From the NCBI RefSeq assembly GCF_024756235.1, contig NZ_JANUGY010000007.1, forward strand, positions 416,194 through 480,193: a stretch of 64,000 nt of DNA, given 5' to 3'. Positions 35,518 to 45,236 of this stretch are shown here, piece after piece. The number at the start of each line of letters is the position of its first letter. Within the stretch, counting starts at the first letter, position 1. The position numbers and the translations under genes were made by a program. The notes beneath the pieces are model-generated. The model ran no database searches. It was not told the origin of the DNA and saw only the letters and a list, made by a program, of their open reading frames with translations. This stretch comes from Massilia kyonggiensis. Lineage in GTDB: Bacteria > Pseudomonadota > Gammaproteobacteria > Burkholderiales > Burkholderiaceae_D.

Positions 35518-35529
35518 GCTATCGATAAC
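35518..35529. promoter_or_regulatory. LacI-family operator close to the second lyase start (11/12)
   Basis: GCTATCGATAAC lies 74 bp before the ATG at 35603. An extended -10-like TGTTACGAT at 35502-35510 precedes it, again placing the operator at the likely transcription start. Confidence 0.65.
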
Positions 35530-35602
35530 ACAACAGTCAAAGGAGGAGGCAGTGTCGTCGATCGCACCCAATGAACTGGTTAGCAAACATATAAGGACAA
35601 TC

Positions 35603-38600
35603 ATGTATAACCATTCGCATCAGAGGTGGAATGCGTTGCGCGGCAACGCAAAAGGAAAGATGGTGGCATTGGCACTGGCGTCCGCGCTGGTGCTCGTGGG
35701 GAGCGGCGCCAGGGCCGTGACCTTCGTCGCCACGCCGATGGCCCAGCCGGTCGTGAGCGGTACCGGCTTCCGCCATCCGGGTCTCGGCTTCACGCCGGAG
35801 CAGCTGGAGTACGTCCGCCAGCAGATCCGCGCCGACGTCGAGCCCTACAAGTCGTACTACAACGTGCTCGCGAACGTGTGTTGCAACTACGCGAACATCA
35901 ACCTGCAGCCCACGAACCGCGACGCCACGAAGGTCGATACGCCGAACACGCCGAACTACAACGGTTCGACGGCGCAGACGCGCATGATCAACGATTCGCA
36001 GGGCGCGCTGACGCAGGCGATCCTGTACTACGTCACGGGCCGCAACGAGTACCGGCGCAACGCGATGCGTATCCTGCGCACGTGGAGCAACATGAACCCG
36101 AACGGATACGCGTATTTCCCGGATGCGCACATCCACAACGGCGTGCCGCTGTCGCGCATGCTGATGGCCGCGGAGATCATGCGCTATACGCCGGCCGATC
36201 CGACCTACACGGATTACCCGCTCGCATGGACCGACACCGACACGCAGAAGCTCAAGGATAACCTGATCGACCCGATGGAGCGCACCTTCTTCTCCAGCAA
36301 CGAGCGGTTCAGGAACCAGCAGCAGTATTCGCTCGTCGGCCGGATCGCCGGCGCGATCTTCACCGACAACCGCGCGCGCTACGACGAGTCGGTCGAATGG
36401 CTGACCGTGAACGCGACGTCGACGCGCCAGGACATCAACGGGGCGATCATGTCGGCGATCGCCCGCATCGACGCGGACGACCCGATCAACAAGACGGGCA
36501 AGACGTTCTACGAGGTGCAAGAGATGTCGCGCGACGGTGCGCATGCGGGCGACAACGTCGACATCCTCGGCGGCCTGCTGCGCCTCGTGAACGCGCAGGG
36601 CACGAAGGTGGATCCGTTCACGGGCAAGCCGTCGAGCGGCGGCGACGCCGTGAGCGTCTACCGGTTCGGCGACGATCGCCTGCTGCGGGGCGCGAACGCG
36701 TACGCGGAGTACATGCTCGGCTACGACACGCCGTGGGCCGACACGACGGGCGGCACGTCCGGCATTTCGCCGGCCTATCGCGGCCGCCTGTACGAGGTCG
36801 ACGCGGTCGCGGAGATCTACAACACCTACAAATACGTGGAAGGCGTGGACGTCGACGCGGAGGCGCCTTACCTGGCGACGGCGGCGGCGCACGCGAACGG
36901 CCCGGCCATCCCGTGGGGGCCGGCGACGCCCAACAATAAGGACATGGGCCCGACCGCGATCTTCACGCTGCCGCGGGCGCTCACCGGCGTGCCGCTGCCG
37001 GCCGGCACGGCGGGCATCCTGGAGACGGAGCGCAAATCGGTCTTCCTCGACGGCGGATGGACGATGCAGACCGAGGGCGATCGCACGTTCGGCCATGGCA
37101 GCCTGACGCCGGCCGGCACCACGATCGTCTTCCACGACGTGCAGTATGCGGACCGCTCGAAATATGCACCGGTCGGCATCATGGTCCGCACCAACGCGCC
37201 GGTCACGCTGTCCGCGAGCGCGAACCGCGACGCCAGCCCGTGGTCGCTGATGACGGTGCCCGACACGCACGGCCAATGGCGCTACGTCGTGCCCGACACG
37301 TCGGCGGCCGCCATCGGCAGCCGCTGGCTCGGCGACAACATCATGTTCTTCAAATTCTCCGGCCCGGAGGGTGCGACGGTGGACGTGGACTATGTGAACA
37401 TGGCCGCGCCTTCCCAGCTGACGCCGCCGCGCTTCGCCATGCCCGTGTTCCCCGTCACGGAAATCGTCGTGCAGGGCATGCCGTACCGCGCGAGCTATGC
37501 GGCGACGGACGCCAATACGGCCGACAGTGTCGTCTACGAAGCCGTCCGCCTGCCGGCCGGGGCGACGGTGAACACGTCGAGCGGCGCGTTCGACTGGACG
37601 CCTGCGCCGGACCAGGTCGGGGTGCACGACATCGTCGTGGCCGCGACCGACGGCGTCGTCGTCAGCACGATGACGGCACGCCTGAACGTACAGCCGGACC
37701 GCGCCTCCGCTTTCCAGGCGGCGTTGGAAGGCTACGATCCGTCCGCCGCCTACACCACGCCGTCGCTGGCCGCGTTCAAGACAGAGCTGGCGCCGTTGCA
37801 GCAGCAGATGGGCACCGTGTCCGACGCCGATTTCCCGGCCCTGCTGAAGGCCGTGCAGGCGGCCGTGCGCAAGCTGGAGCTGGTCAATCCGCGCGTCGCA
37901 TCCGACGGCAGCCTCGACTGGAGCAAGAACATGGTGACGACCATCGGCTTCGGCGCGGACCGTCCGGGACTGCTCGTCGACAATAACTACAACAGTTATT
38001 CAGGCGACCTGCGCGCGCCGATCACCATCGACTTCGGTGAGAACTACCGCGTGGCCGTCAGCGCCTTCGGCATCCAGGCCCGCTACATGTTCGCCAACCG
38101 CTCGCAGGGGGCCAACGTTTACGGCTCGAACGACAACGTGAACTGGACCCTGCTCACGAGCCGCGAGACGACGGACACGAGCGGCCGCAACTTCGAGATG
38201 GAGACCATCCCCGTGCTGCCGGGCCTGGAGACGCAGCAGTACCGCTACTTCATGGCGCGCGTCGACCACCCGGGACCGCCGACGGATCCGGCATACCCGG
38301 GCATTTCGTCGTACGGCGAGTTCCATTTCTACGGCACGCGCTACGACCTGCTGGCGCCGGTGGACCTGACGGGCAGCGTCAGGATCGCGCGTTCCGGCCT
38401 GACGATGAACCGCTTCACCCAGAAGTACACGGGGACGGTGACGTTCACGAACACGAGCGCTGCGGCGCTCAAGGGACCGCTGCAGTTCCGCCTGGCCGGC
38501 CTGACGAACGGCGTCACGCTCGACAACGCGACGGGCGTGAAGGATGGCGTGCCGTACGTCACGCTGGGCGAAGCGGAGCTGGCGCCGGGCCAGACGGCGA

Positions 38601-38677
38601 CCGTGACCACGACGTTCTCGAACCCGTCCAGGTCGGTCATCGTCTACACCCCACAATTGTTCAAAGCGAAATACTAG
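35603..38677 (+). CDS. Secreted polysaccharide lyase, paralogue of the 5921 gene
   Basis: 1024 residues from the ATG at 35603. A GTG at 35552 with a very strong AAAGGAGGAGG upstream is an alternative that adds 17 residues. The signal peptide ends in VGSGARA near residue 38. The alginate-lyase-type domain matches the first lyase at GFRHPGLGF, YFPDAHIHNGVPLSRML and AYAEYMLGYDTPW. A beta-sandwich, an Ig-like domain, a helical linker, a discoidin-like module and the shared C-terminal module follow; the two tandem units are absent. Where the first lyase has NQHLYALLG, this one has NQQQYSLVG, so a possible catalytic histidine is lost. It may act on another substrate or bind only. Confidence 0.8.
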   Translation: MYNHSHQRWNALRGNAKGKMVALALASALVLVGSGARAVTFVATPMAQPVVSGTGFRHPGLGFTPEQLEYVRQQIRADVEPYKSYYNVLANVCCNYANINLQPTNRDATKVDTPNTPNYNGSTAQTRMINDSQGALTQAILYYVTGRNEYRRNAMRILRTWSNMNPNGYAYFPDAHIHNGVPLSRMLMAAEIMRYTPADPTYTDYPLAWTDTDTQKLKDNLIDPMERTFFSSNERFRNQQQYSLVGRIAGAIFTDNRARYDESVEWLTVNATSTRQDINGAIMSAIARIDADDPINKTGKTFYEVQEMSRDGAHAGDNVDILGGLLRLVNAQGTKVDPFTGKPSSGGDAVSVYRFGDDRLLRGANAYAEYMLGYDTPWADTTGGTSGISPAYRGRLYEVDAVAEIYNTYKYVEGVDVDAEAPYLATAAAHANGPAIPWGPATPNNKDMGPTAIFTLPRALTGVPLPAGTAGILETERKSVFLDGGWTMQTEGDRTFGHGSLTPAGTTIVFHDVQYADRSKYAPVGIMVRTNAPVTLSASANRDASPWSLMTVPDTHGQWRYVVPDTSAAAIGSRWLGDNIMFFKFSGPEGATVDVDYVNMAAPSQLTPPRFAMPVFPVTEIVVQGMPYRASYAATDANTADSVVYEAVRLPAGATVNTSSGAFDWTPAPDQVGVHDIVVAATDGVVVSTMTARLNVQPDRASAFQAALEGYDPSAAYTTPSLAAFKTELAPLQQQMGTVSDADFPALLKAVQAAVRKLELVNPRVASDGSLDWSKNMVTTIGFGADRPGLLVDNNYNSYSGDLRAPITIDFGENYRVAVSAFGIQARYMFANRSQGANVYGSNDNVNWTLLTSRETTDTSGRNFEMETIPVLPGLETQQYRYFMARVDHPGPPTDPAYPGISSYGEFHFYGTRYDLLAPVDLTGSVRIARSGLTMNRFTQKYTGTVTFTNTSAAALKGPLQFRLAGLTNGVTLDNATGVKDGVPYVTLGEAELAPGQTATVTTTFSNPSRSVIVYTPQLFKAKY

Positions 38678-38687
38678 GAGACGAAAG

Positions 38688-39278
38688 ATGCATTCCATCA
38701 CACACCGCGCGGCCCGGTTCCTGGCCGCCACCTGGATATGCCTGTGCGCCGGCGCGGCGCTGGCCGTGCCGGTCCACCACGTCGACATCGACACGTCCTC
38801 GCTGGGTACCGGCACGGCGTATCTCGGCATGTCTTTCCTCAGCGTCGGCGGTGCGACGCCGGCCAGCGCGTCCGTGACGAACCTGGCCGGTGACCTGCTC
38901 GGCGTGCCCGTCGCGACGGGTGCCGTGGCGGGCGCTCCGCCGGGCGCGCTGACGTTCACCAGCGATGCGGGCGGCGGCGACTGGTTCCAGGCGATCCAGC
39001 TGGGCGGCCACGTCGGCTTCGACGTCAGCTTCCTGTTCGGCGACGGCACCGACGGCAGCACGTTCAGCTGGTCGCTGTTCGACGACACGCACTACCTCGG
39101 TGTCGACGGCGACCTGGGCAGCATCGCTCTGCACCCCGACGCGGCGCCGGACGGCCGTCTGACCATCTCGCCGGACAATGCGTTCAGTGCCGTGCGTGCC
39201 GTGCCGGAGCCGTCCACGCTGCTGCTGGTGGCGTTGTCCGGCTCGGTGCTGGTGGCAGCGCGGCGCCGCCTGGCCTGA
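38688..39278 (+). CDS. PEP-CTERM sorting-domain protein, partner of the second lyase
   Basis: A 196-residue secreted protein. The signal peptide ends in GAALA near residue 26, and VPEPSTLLLVALSG with the basic tail AARRRLA forms the PEP-CTERM signal. HHVDIDTSSLGTGTAYLGMS matches the start of the other PEP-CTERM protein (HVAIDTATFGAATGYVDMQ), so they are paralogues. AGGAGACGAAAG precedes the ATG, 10 bp after the lyase stop. The function is unknown. Confidence 0.85.
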   Translation: MHSITHRAARFLAATWICLCAGAALAVPVHHVDIDTSSLGTGTAYLGMSFLSVGGATPASASVTNLAGDLLGVPVATGAVAGAPPGALTFTSDAGGGDWFQAIQLGGHVGFDVSFLFGDGTDGSTFSWSLFDDTHYLGVDGDLGSIALHPDAAPDGRLTISPDNAFSAVRAVPEPSTLLLVALSGSVLVAARRRLA

Positions 39279-39352
39279 TCGCCCGCGGTGGCACGCCGCC
39301 AGGCGCGGCCACCGTATCCACCCCTGGGGCGGTATCGGGTCCCGGCGCGCCG

Positions 39353-40198
39353 CTACCGTCCGCCTGCCTTGCCGCTGCTGCCGGCCGGTGTCGGCGGACT
39401 GCCGAGCACCTTGCGTAGCGCGTCGGCCTGGGCGTTGGTCTCCGTGCTGTCGATCGCCTGCCGCGCCGTCATCGGCTTGCCGTAATAGGCTTCGGTCAGG
39501 CGCTGGTTGTAGTGGACGTCGTTGATGCCCACCGTGGCCGCGTTGCCGAACAGCCCCTTGCTGCCCGACCACGCGACGACGTCGCCCGCCGTCGAGCCCT
39601 GTGCCATGCGCGCGAAGTTGACGACGGTGAGGCCGGCGTCGGCGCTGAGCGAGAAGTTGTTCCGGTTGCGGAAGCTGTCGACGGCCTTCTGGTTCAGCAG
39701 GACGAGCGCGATCGGCCCGCCTTCCACGCCGGCCTGCAGGCCGATGCTGAGTCCGCCGGTGTCGAAGAACACCGGGTTGCCCCAGGCACCGTCCGCGCGC
39801 CGGACCATCAGCACGCCCGCGCCGCCGGCACCGCCCACGCCGAGCGCGGCGCGGCCGTACGTGGGCACGATGAACACGCCGCGGGCGCGGCCCAGCAGCG
39901 CCGTCATGCCGCTCTCGTTGCTCATCGTGTGCGCGACGCCCACCGCGTCGCTGACGTGCCTGGCCGCGGTCTGCTGGCGCCGCGTGGCGGAGTCGTTGTC
40001 GGTGCCGCGCGCCGCCTGGCCGGATGCCGCGGTCGCGGAGCTGGCGGGCTGGGACGATTGGGCGGTGCCGGCGGTGGCACCCGGCAACGCGAAGGCGAGC
40101 GTGAGCAGGGCGGCAAGGCCGAGCAGGGCATGCCTCAGGACGGAGCGGCGCCTGTCCGCCTGGAGCGGCAGCGTCGTGCGTGGCATCACGTGCATCAT
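39353..40198 (-). CDS. SYLF/Ysc84 lipid-binding domain protein
   Basis: 281 residues with an N-terminal membrane or signal segment (LLGLAALLTLAFALPGATAG) and a Ysc84-type domain. The domain includes GRARGVFIVPTYGRAALGVG, GVLMVRRADGAWGNPVFFDT and GGLSIGLQAGVEGGPIALVL. SYLF domains bind phosphoinositides or other lipids in eukaryotes; in bacteria the role is unclear. GAGGAGAACGTC precedes the first ATG. It is outside the polysaccharide regulon and carries no operator. Confidence 0.86.
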   Translation of the reverse strand: MMHVMPRTTLPLQADRRRSVLRHALLGLAALLTLAFALPGATAGTAQSSQPASSATAASGQAARGTDNDSATRRQQTAARHVSDAVGVAHTMSNESGMTALLGRARGVFIVPTYGRAALGVGGAGGAGVLMVRRADGAWGNPVFFDTGGLSIGLQAGVEGGPIALVLLNQKAVDSFRNRNNFSLSADAGLTVVNFARMAQGSTAGDVVAWSGSKGLFGNAATVGINDVHYNQRLTEAYYGKPMTARQAIDSTETNAQADALRKVLGSPPTPAGSSGKAGGR

Positions 40199-40310
40199 GA
40201 CGTTCTCCTCGGTTCGGCCGAACGGATCGGCGATGAAGGTGGAGGATAGGAGCGCACCCGGATGCGGGTTTGACATGTATCAGTCGTGCGCCGGTCGGTA
40301 TGATGGCCCC

Positions 40311-40682
40311 ATGGTCTATCAATGGCTCGCCGCCATGGTGCTGTTGTTGCACCTGGGCTTCATCCTGTTCGTCGTCGCCGGCGCGGCACTCGTGGCGCGC
40401 CGGCGCCGGCTGTTGCCGCTGCACCTTGCAGCCGTCGCGTGGGGCGCCGCGATCGAGGCGAGCGGCGCGGCCTGTCCGCTGACCGGTCTCGAGAATCATC
40501 TGCGCATGCTGGCCGGGGCGGCCGGCTATGCGGGCGGTTTCGTCGACCATTACCTCGTCGGGCTCGTCTATCCAACCGGCCTCACGCGGGGCATGCAATG
40601 GGGGCTCGCGGCGGCCGTGCTGGCGCTGAACGCCGTACTGTACGTGCGCATCGTGCGCGGCGGCCGGAACGAAAGCGATTGA
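40311..40682 (+). CDS. DUF2784 membrane protein
   Basis: A 123-residue protein with four predicted membrane helices. The motif GAACPLTGLENHLR and GFVDHYLVGLVYP are typical of the DUF2784 family, which has no known function. It is divergent from the SYLF gene. No strong ribosome-binding site is visible before the ATG. Confidence 0.82.
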   Translation: MVYQWLAAMVLLLHLGFILFVVAGAALVARRRRLLPLHLAAVAWGAAIEASGAACPLTGLENHLRMLAGAAGYAGGFVDHYLVGLVYPTGLTRGMQWGLAAAVLALNAVLYVRIVRGGRNESD

Positions 40683-40761
40683 TCCAGATCTGCGGCGTGC
40701 GCGGAACCCGGCGGCGCCCCGGCCGCTCCAAACACCGGACGACCGTAACCGGGAGAACGTC

Positions 40762-41358
40762 ATGGAAAACATTTTTTTGCGTGCATGGTGGGTGCCCGCC
40801 CTGCGCGGGGTACTGGGCATCGCGTTCGCGGTGCTGGCCATCGCGTGGCCGGGGCTGACGCTGCTGTCCCTCGTCGCCCTGTTCGCCGCCTACGCGATCC
40901 TGGCCGGCATCGCGTCGCTGGCGGGGGCGCTGCGCCACCGGGCGGGCGGCGACCTCCGATGGGACGCCGTGATCCTCGGCCTCGTCAGCATCGGCGCGGG
41001 CCTCGTGGCCGCCTACCACCCGGCGGCGACGGCGCTGCTGCTCGTCCTGATCATGGGCGCGAATGCGCTGGTGGTCGGCGTGCTCGACATCCTGGCGGCG
41101 ATCCGCCTGCGCAGGACGATCGCGGGCGAATGGCTGCTGGCCCTGGCCGGGCTGGCATCCATCGTCTTCGGCGCGCTCGTCTTTGCGAGGCCGGGGGCGG
41201 GCGCACTGGCCCTCGTCTGGCTCGTGAGCCTGTATGCCTTCGTCACCGGCGCGCTGCTGCTGGGGCTCGGCCTGCGCATGCGTACGCTGGGGCGCGCGCG
41301 GGAGGCCGAACACGACCGCCGCGTCCTGCCCGACCGGCGGATGGCGCCGGCGCGCTAG
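40762..41358 (+). CDS. HdeD family membrane protein
   Basis: A 198-residue protein with about six membrane helices in pairs, starting RAWWVPALRGVLGIAFAVLA, a typical HdeD opening. The internal repeat of helix pairs (SLVALFAAYAILAGIASLAG and LALVWLVSLYAFVTGALLLG) is characteristic. In E. coli HdeD supports acid resistance at high cell density; the role here is inferred. CGGGAGAACGTC precedes the ATG. Confidence 0.85.
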   Translation: MENIFLRAWWVPALRGVLGIAFAVLAIAWPGLTLLSLVALFAAYAILAGIASLAGALRHRAGGDLRWDAVILGLVSIGAGLVAAYHPAATALLLVLIMGANALVVGVLDILAAIRLRRTIAGEWLLALAGLASIVFGALVFARPGAGALALVWLVSLYAFVTGALLLGLGLRMRTLGRAREAEHDRRVLPDRRMAPAR

Positions 41359-41434
41359 CGGACGACGGGGGTTTAACCAGGCTTGCACCGGGCCGGCCGG
41401 CATGAGATCGTATGGCGTGACGACAGGAGACGAC

Positions 41435-41806
41435 ATGCCCCCAACCATGAAGACACCCGGTCCCGACCACCCGATCAGCATCGCGCCGGCCCCGGGTCGC
41501 GTGACGGTGCGCGCCGGCGGTGCCGTGATCGCCAGTAGCGACCGCGCGCTCGCGCTCCGCGAAGCGGATTACCCGCCCGTGCTGTACATCCCGCGCGAGG
41601 ACGTGGCCATGGACCGCCTGCAGCGCACCGAACGCCACACCCATTGTCCGTACAAGGGCGATTGTTCCTATTTCTCGATCACCGACGCGGGGCCGCGGGG
41701 CGAGAACGCGGTGTGGAGTTACGAAACGCCGTATCCGGCCGTGGCCGCGATCCGCGAACACGTGGCGTTCTATCCCGACCGCGTCGATGCGATCGATACC
41801 CGCTGA
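41435..41806 (+). CDS. DUF427 domain protein
   Basis: A 123-residue protein of the DUF427 family. It contains PPVLYIPREDVAMDRLQRT, HCPYKGDCSYFSI and AVWSYETPYPAVAAIREHVA, the conserved core of this small beta-roll family of unknown function. The ATG at 41435 was chosen over 41402 because ACAGGAGACGAC lies directly upstream. The M15 peptidase gene overlaps its 3' end by 20 bp. Confidence 0.85.
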   Translation: MPPTMKTPGPDHPISIAPAPGRVTVRAGGAVIASSDRALALREADYPPVLYIPREDVAMDRLQRTERHTHCPYKGDCSYFSITDAGPRGENAVWSYETPYPAVAAIREHVAFYPDRVDAIDTR

Positions 41807-42548
41807 ACCCGCCGCCGCGGGACTGGGGAGCGTGCCGTTCGACGAGTTCGAGCTGACGGGGCGTGCGCGCACGCATGTGCGGCAGTATGGGCAGACGCCG
41901 GGGGAGCCGCCGGGACAGCCGCGGTTTGCGGCGCGGCCCGAGGTCGCCGCCGCCTTTCTCGCGCTGCGTGCCGAGGCCGCGCGTGACGGCATCGACATGC
42001 TGCCGATCGCGTCTTGGCGGCCGTTCGAGGCCCAGGCCCGCAACTGGAACCGCAAGTTTTCCGGGCAGGCGACGCTGTACGATTGCCAGGGCAGGGCGCG
42101 CGACTACGGCACGCTGGCACCGCCCGACATCGTCCGTGCGATCCTCAACTGGACGGGCCTGCCGGGCGCGACGCGGCGCCACTGGGGCACGGACATCGAC
42201 GTGTTCGATCGCGCCGCGCACCCGCCGGGCTACCGCACGGCGCTGTTGCCGGACGAGGCGGGCCCGGACGGCGTGTACGCGCGCCTGCACGCCTGGCTCG
42301 ACGCTCATGCCGAACGCTTTGGCTTCTTCCGCCCGTACCGCACCCGTCGCCGCGGCATGTGCCCGGCACCCTGGCACCTGAGTTATGCGCCGTCGGCAGA
42401 GGCGGCGCTGACGGCCATCGACATCGACATGGTGGCCTGCGCGGTGCGCGGCTCGGACCTGCTCGGCCGCGAACTCGTGCTTGACATGCTGCCGGACATC
42501 TTCCGCGATCACGTGCTGGACGTGGACGGCCCGATGACGGCGGGTTAG
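41787..42548 (+). CDS. M15 family D-alanyl-D-alanine carboxypeptidase-like protein
   Basis: 253 residues with the VanY/DacB-type zinc peptidase motifs: SWRPFEAQARNWNRKF, HWGTDIDVFD and CPAPWHLSY, which supply the His/Asp/His ligands. Such enzymes trim D-Ala from peptidoglycan stem peptides. No signal peptide is evident, so the location is uncertain. The start could also be GTG 41832 after GGGGAG, giving 238 residues. It converges with the HTH-ATPase gene with a four-base overlap. Confidence 0.8.
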   Translation: MRSIPAEPAAAGLGSVPFDEFELTGRARTHVRQYGQTPGEPPGQPRFAARPEVAAAFLALRAEAARDGIDMLPIASWRPFEAQARNWNRKFSGQATLYDCQGRARDYGTLAPPDIVRAILNWTGLPGATRRHWGTDIDVFDRAAHPPGYRTALLPDEAGPDGVYARLHAWLDAHAERFGFFRPYRTRRRGMCPAPWHLSYAPSAEAALTAIDIDMVACAVRGSDLLGRELVLDMLPDIFRDHVLDVDGPMTAG

Positions 42549-43531
42549 CCGGCGTCCTGGCCGACCGTGCGGCCGAGCCGGTGCACGCCGCCCGCATCGG
42601 CGCGGTCGGCACGCACGGCCGGCGGCGTCAGGTGCAGGGTGGTACGGGCCAGCGCGTCCATGCGCACGCCGAGCGGGCGCCGCATCGGGCCGGGTTCCAG
42701 GCGGGTGGCGAACATCCACAGGATCGGATAGTCCAGCGTCGTGGGCACGACCACGTTCAGGATCATCGCGAGCTGCCAGTCGACGCACTGCAGGTCGTCG
42801 ATGGCGATGAGCAAAGGCTGGTTCGCCGCGCGGTGCTGTACCAGCGCGCACAGCGCGGCCGTCTGCAGCAACTGGGTGGCCGGCAGCGGCCACTCCGGCG
42901 CGGCGTCGATGAGGCCGACGCAGGCGTCGATATGGACCGGCGACACGCCCAGCGCGGCGCAGCGTTCGCGTACGTGACCGGCCAGCGGCGCCTCTGCGGT
43001 GCCGGCGTCGGCCTGCAGGCCGAGCAGGGCGAGCATCAGGCTGGTGGCCGTGTGGGTCGCGCCGCCGTCGAGCACCACGCACGTGTAGCCGCGGGCCCGA
43101 GCATCGCGGGCGCCGAAGGACAGCAGGTGCGACTTGCCGGCGCCGGCCGCGCCCTGCACGTCGATGATCCGGCTGCGGCCGCCCACGTGGACCGCGTCGA
43201 TGACGGCCCGGCATTGCAGGCGTTCGACGTCCGACATATCCGGTACGGGGCGCGGAGGCGGGGCCTCGCGGGCCGGCTCCGCGTCGATCAGGGTCTCGAC
43301 GCCGATACCGTAGTAGGCGGCGAGGTGGCGCACGGTGCGGTAGGGCACGGGCCTGCCGGATTCGGCGCGCTTGATGGCGGCACGGGTGAGGCATAGTCTG
43401 CGTTCCTGGAACTGTTCGGACAACGCCTCGCGTCCGCCGCGGCGCTGGCGCAGGGCTTTCAAGCTGTGCACGTCGAGCATGACGCGGGCGTCAAAGGGCT
43501 GGATGGGCGAGGAAGCGAGGTTGATTGTCAT
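42545..43531 (-). CDS. HTH-AAA ATPase regulator, possibly truncated
   Basis: 328 residues. An N-terminal helix-turn-helix-like segment (REALSEQFQERRLCLTRAAI to YGIGVETLI) is followed by an ATPase with Walker A GAAGAGKSHLL near residue 130 and Walker B LLIAIDDLQ near 248. Proteins with this pairing usually continue with a long C-terminal effector region; here the gene stops right after the ATPase core, overlapping the convergent M15 gene. It may be a remnant or a stand-alone switch. It is divergent from the FHA/sigma-54 activator. Confidence 0.6.
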   Translation of the reverse strand: MTINLASSPIQPFDARVMLDVHSLKALRQRRGGREALSEQFQERRLCLTRAAIKRAESGRPVPYRTVRHLAAYYGIGVETLIDAEPAREAPPPRPVPDMSDVERLQCRAVIDAVHVGGRSRIIDVQGAAGAGKSHLLSFGARDARARGYTCVVLDGGATHTATSLMLALLGLQADAGTAEAPLAGHVRERCAALGVSPVHIDACVGLIDAAPEWPLPATQLLQTAALCALVQHRAANQPLLIAIDDLQCVDWQLAMILNVVVPTTLDYPILWMFATRLEPGPMRRPLGVRMDALARTTLHLTPPAVRADRADAGGVHRLGRTVGQDAG

Positions 43532-43665
43532 GGCACGTCCGGGAAAAGTCACCGCCCCGATGGCGGCGATACTTCTATTGCAAGCGGCGTGCCAAGCCGA
43601 TATCCGTGGGTGGCGGGCCAGATTTCGGCCCATCGAAGGTTTCTGCGTGTAAAATTGCCATGTTT

Positions 43666-43677
43666 TTTACATGTAAA
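43666..43677. promoter_or_regulatory. Palindrome between the HTH-ATPase and sigma-54 activator genes
   Basis: TTTACATGTAAA is a perfect 12-bp palindrome 24 bp before the activator ATG, in a local A/T-rich patch of the 169-bp divergent region. It is a candidate operator for one of the two regulators. Confidence 0.45.
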
Positions 43678-43700
43678 GCGACAACGTTGACGTGCCGCGC

Positions 43701-45227
<1,527 letters not shown>

Positions 45228-45236
45228 ACAGTCGGA

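Noticed and set aside
5921..39278. A Bacteroidetes-style SusC/SusD locus
   Set aside because: There is a TonB receptor but no SusD-like lipoprotein; composition, PEP-CTERM proteins and the LacI regulator fit a proteobacterium.
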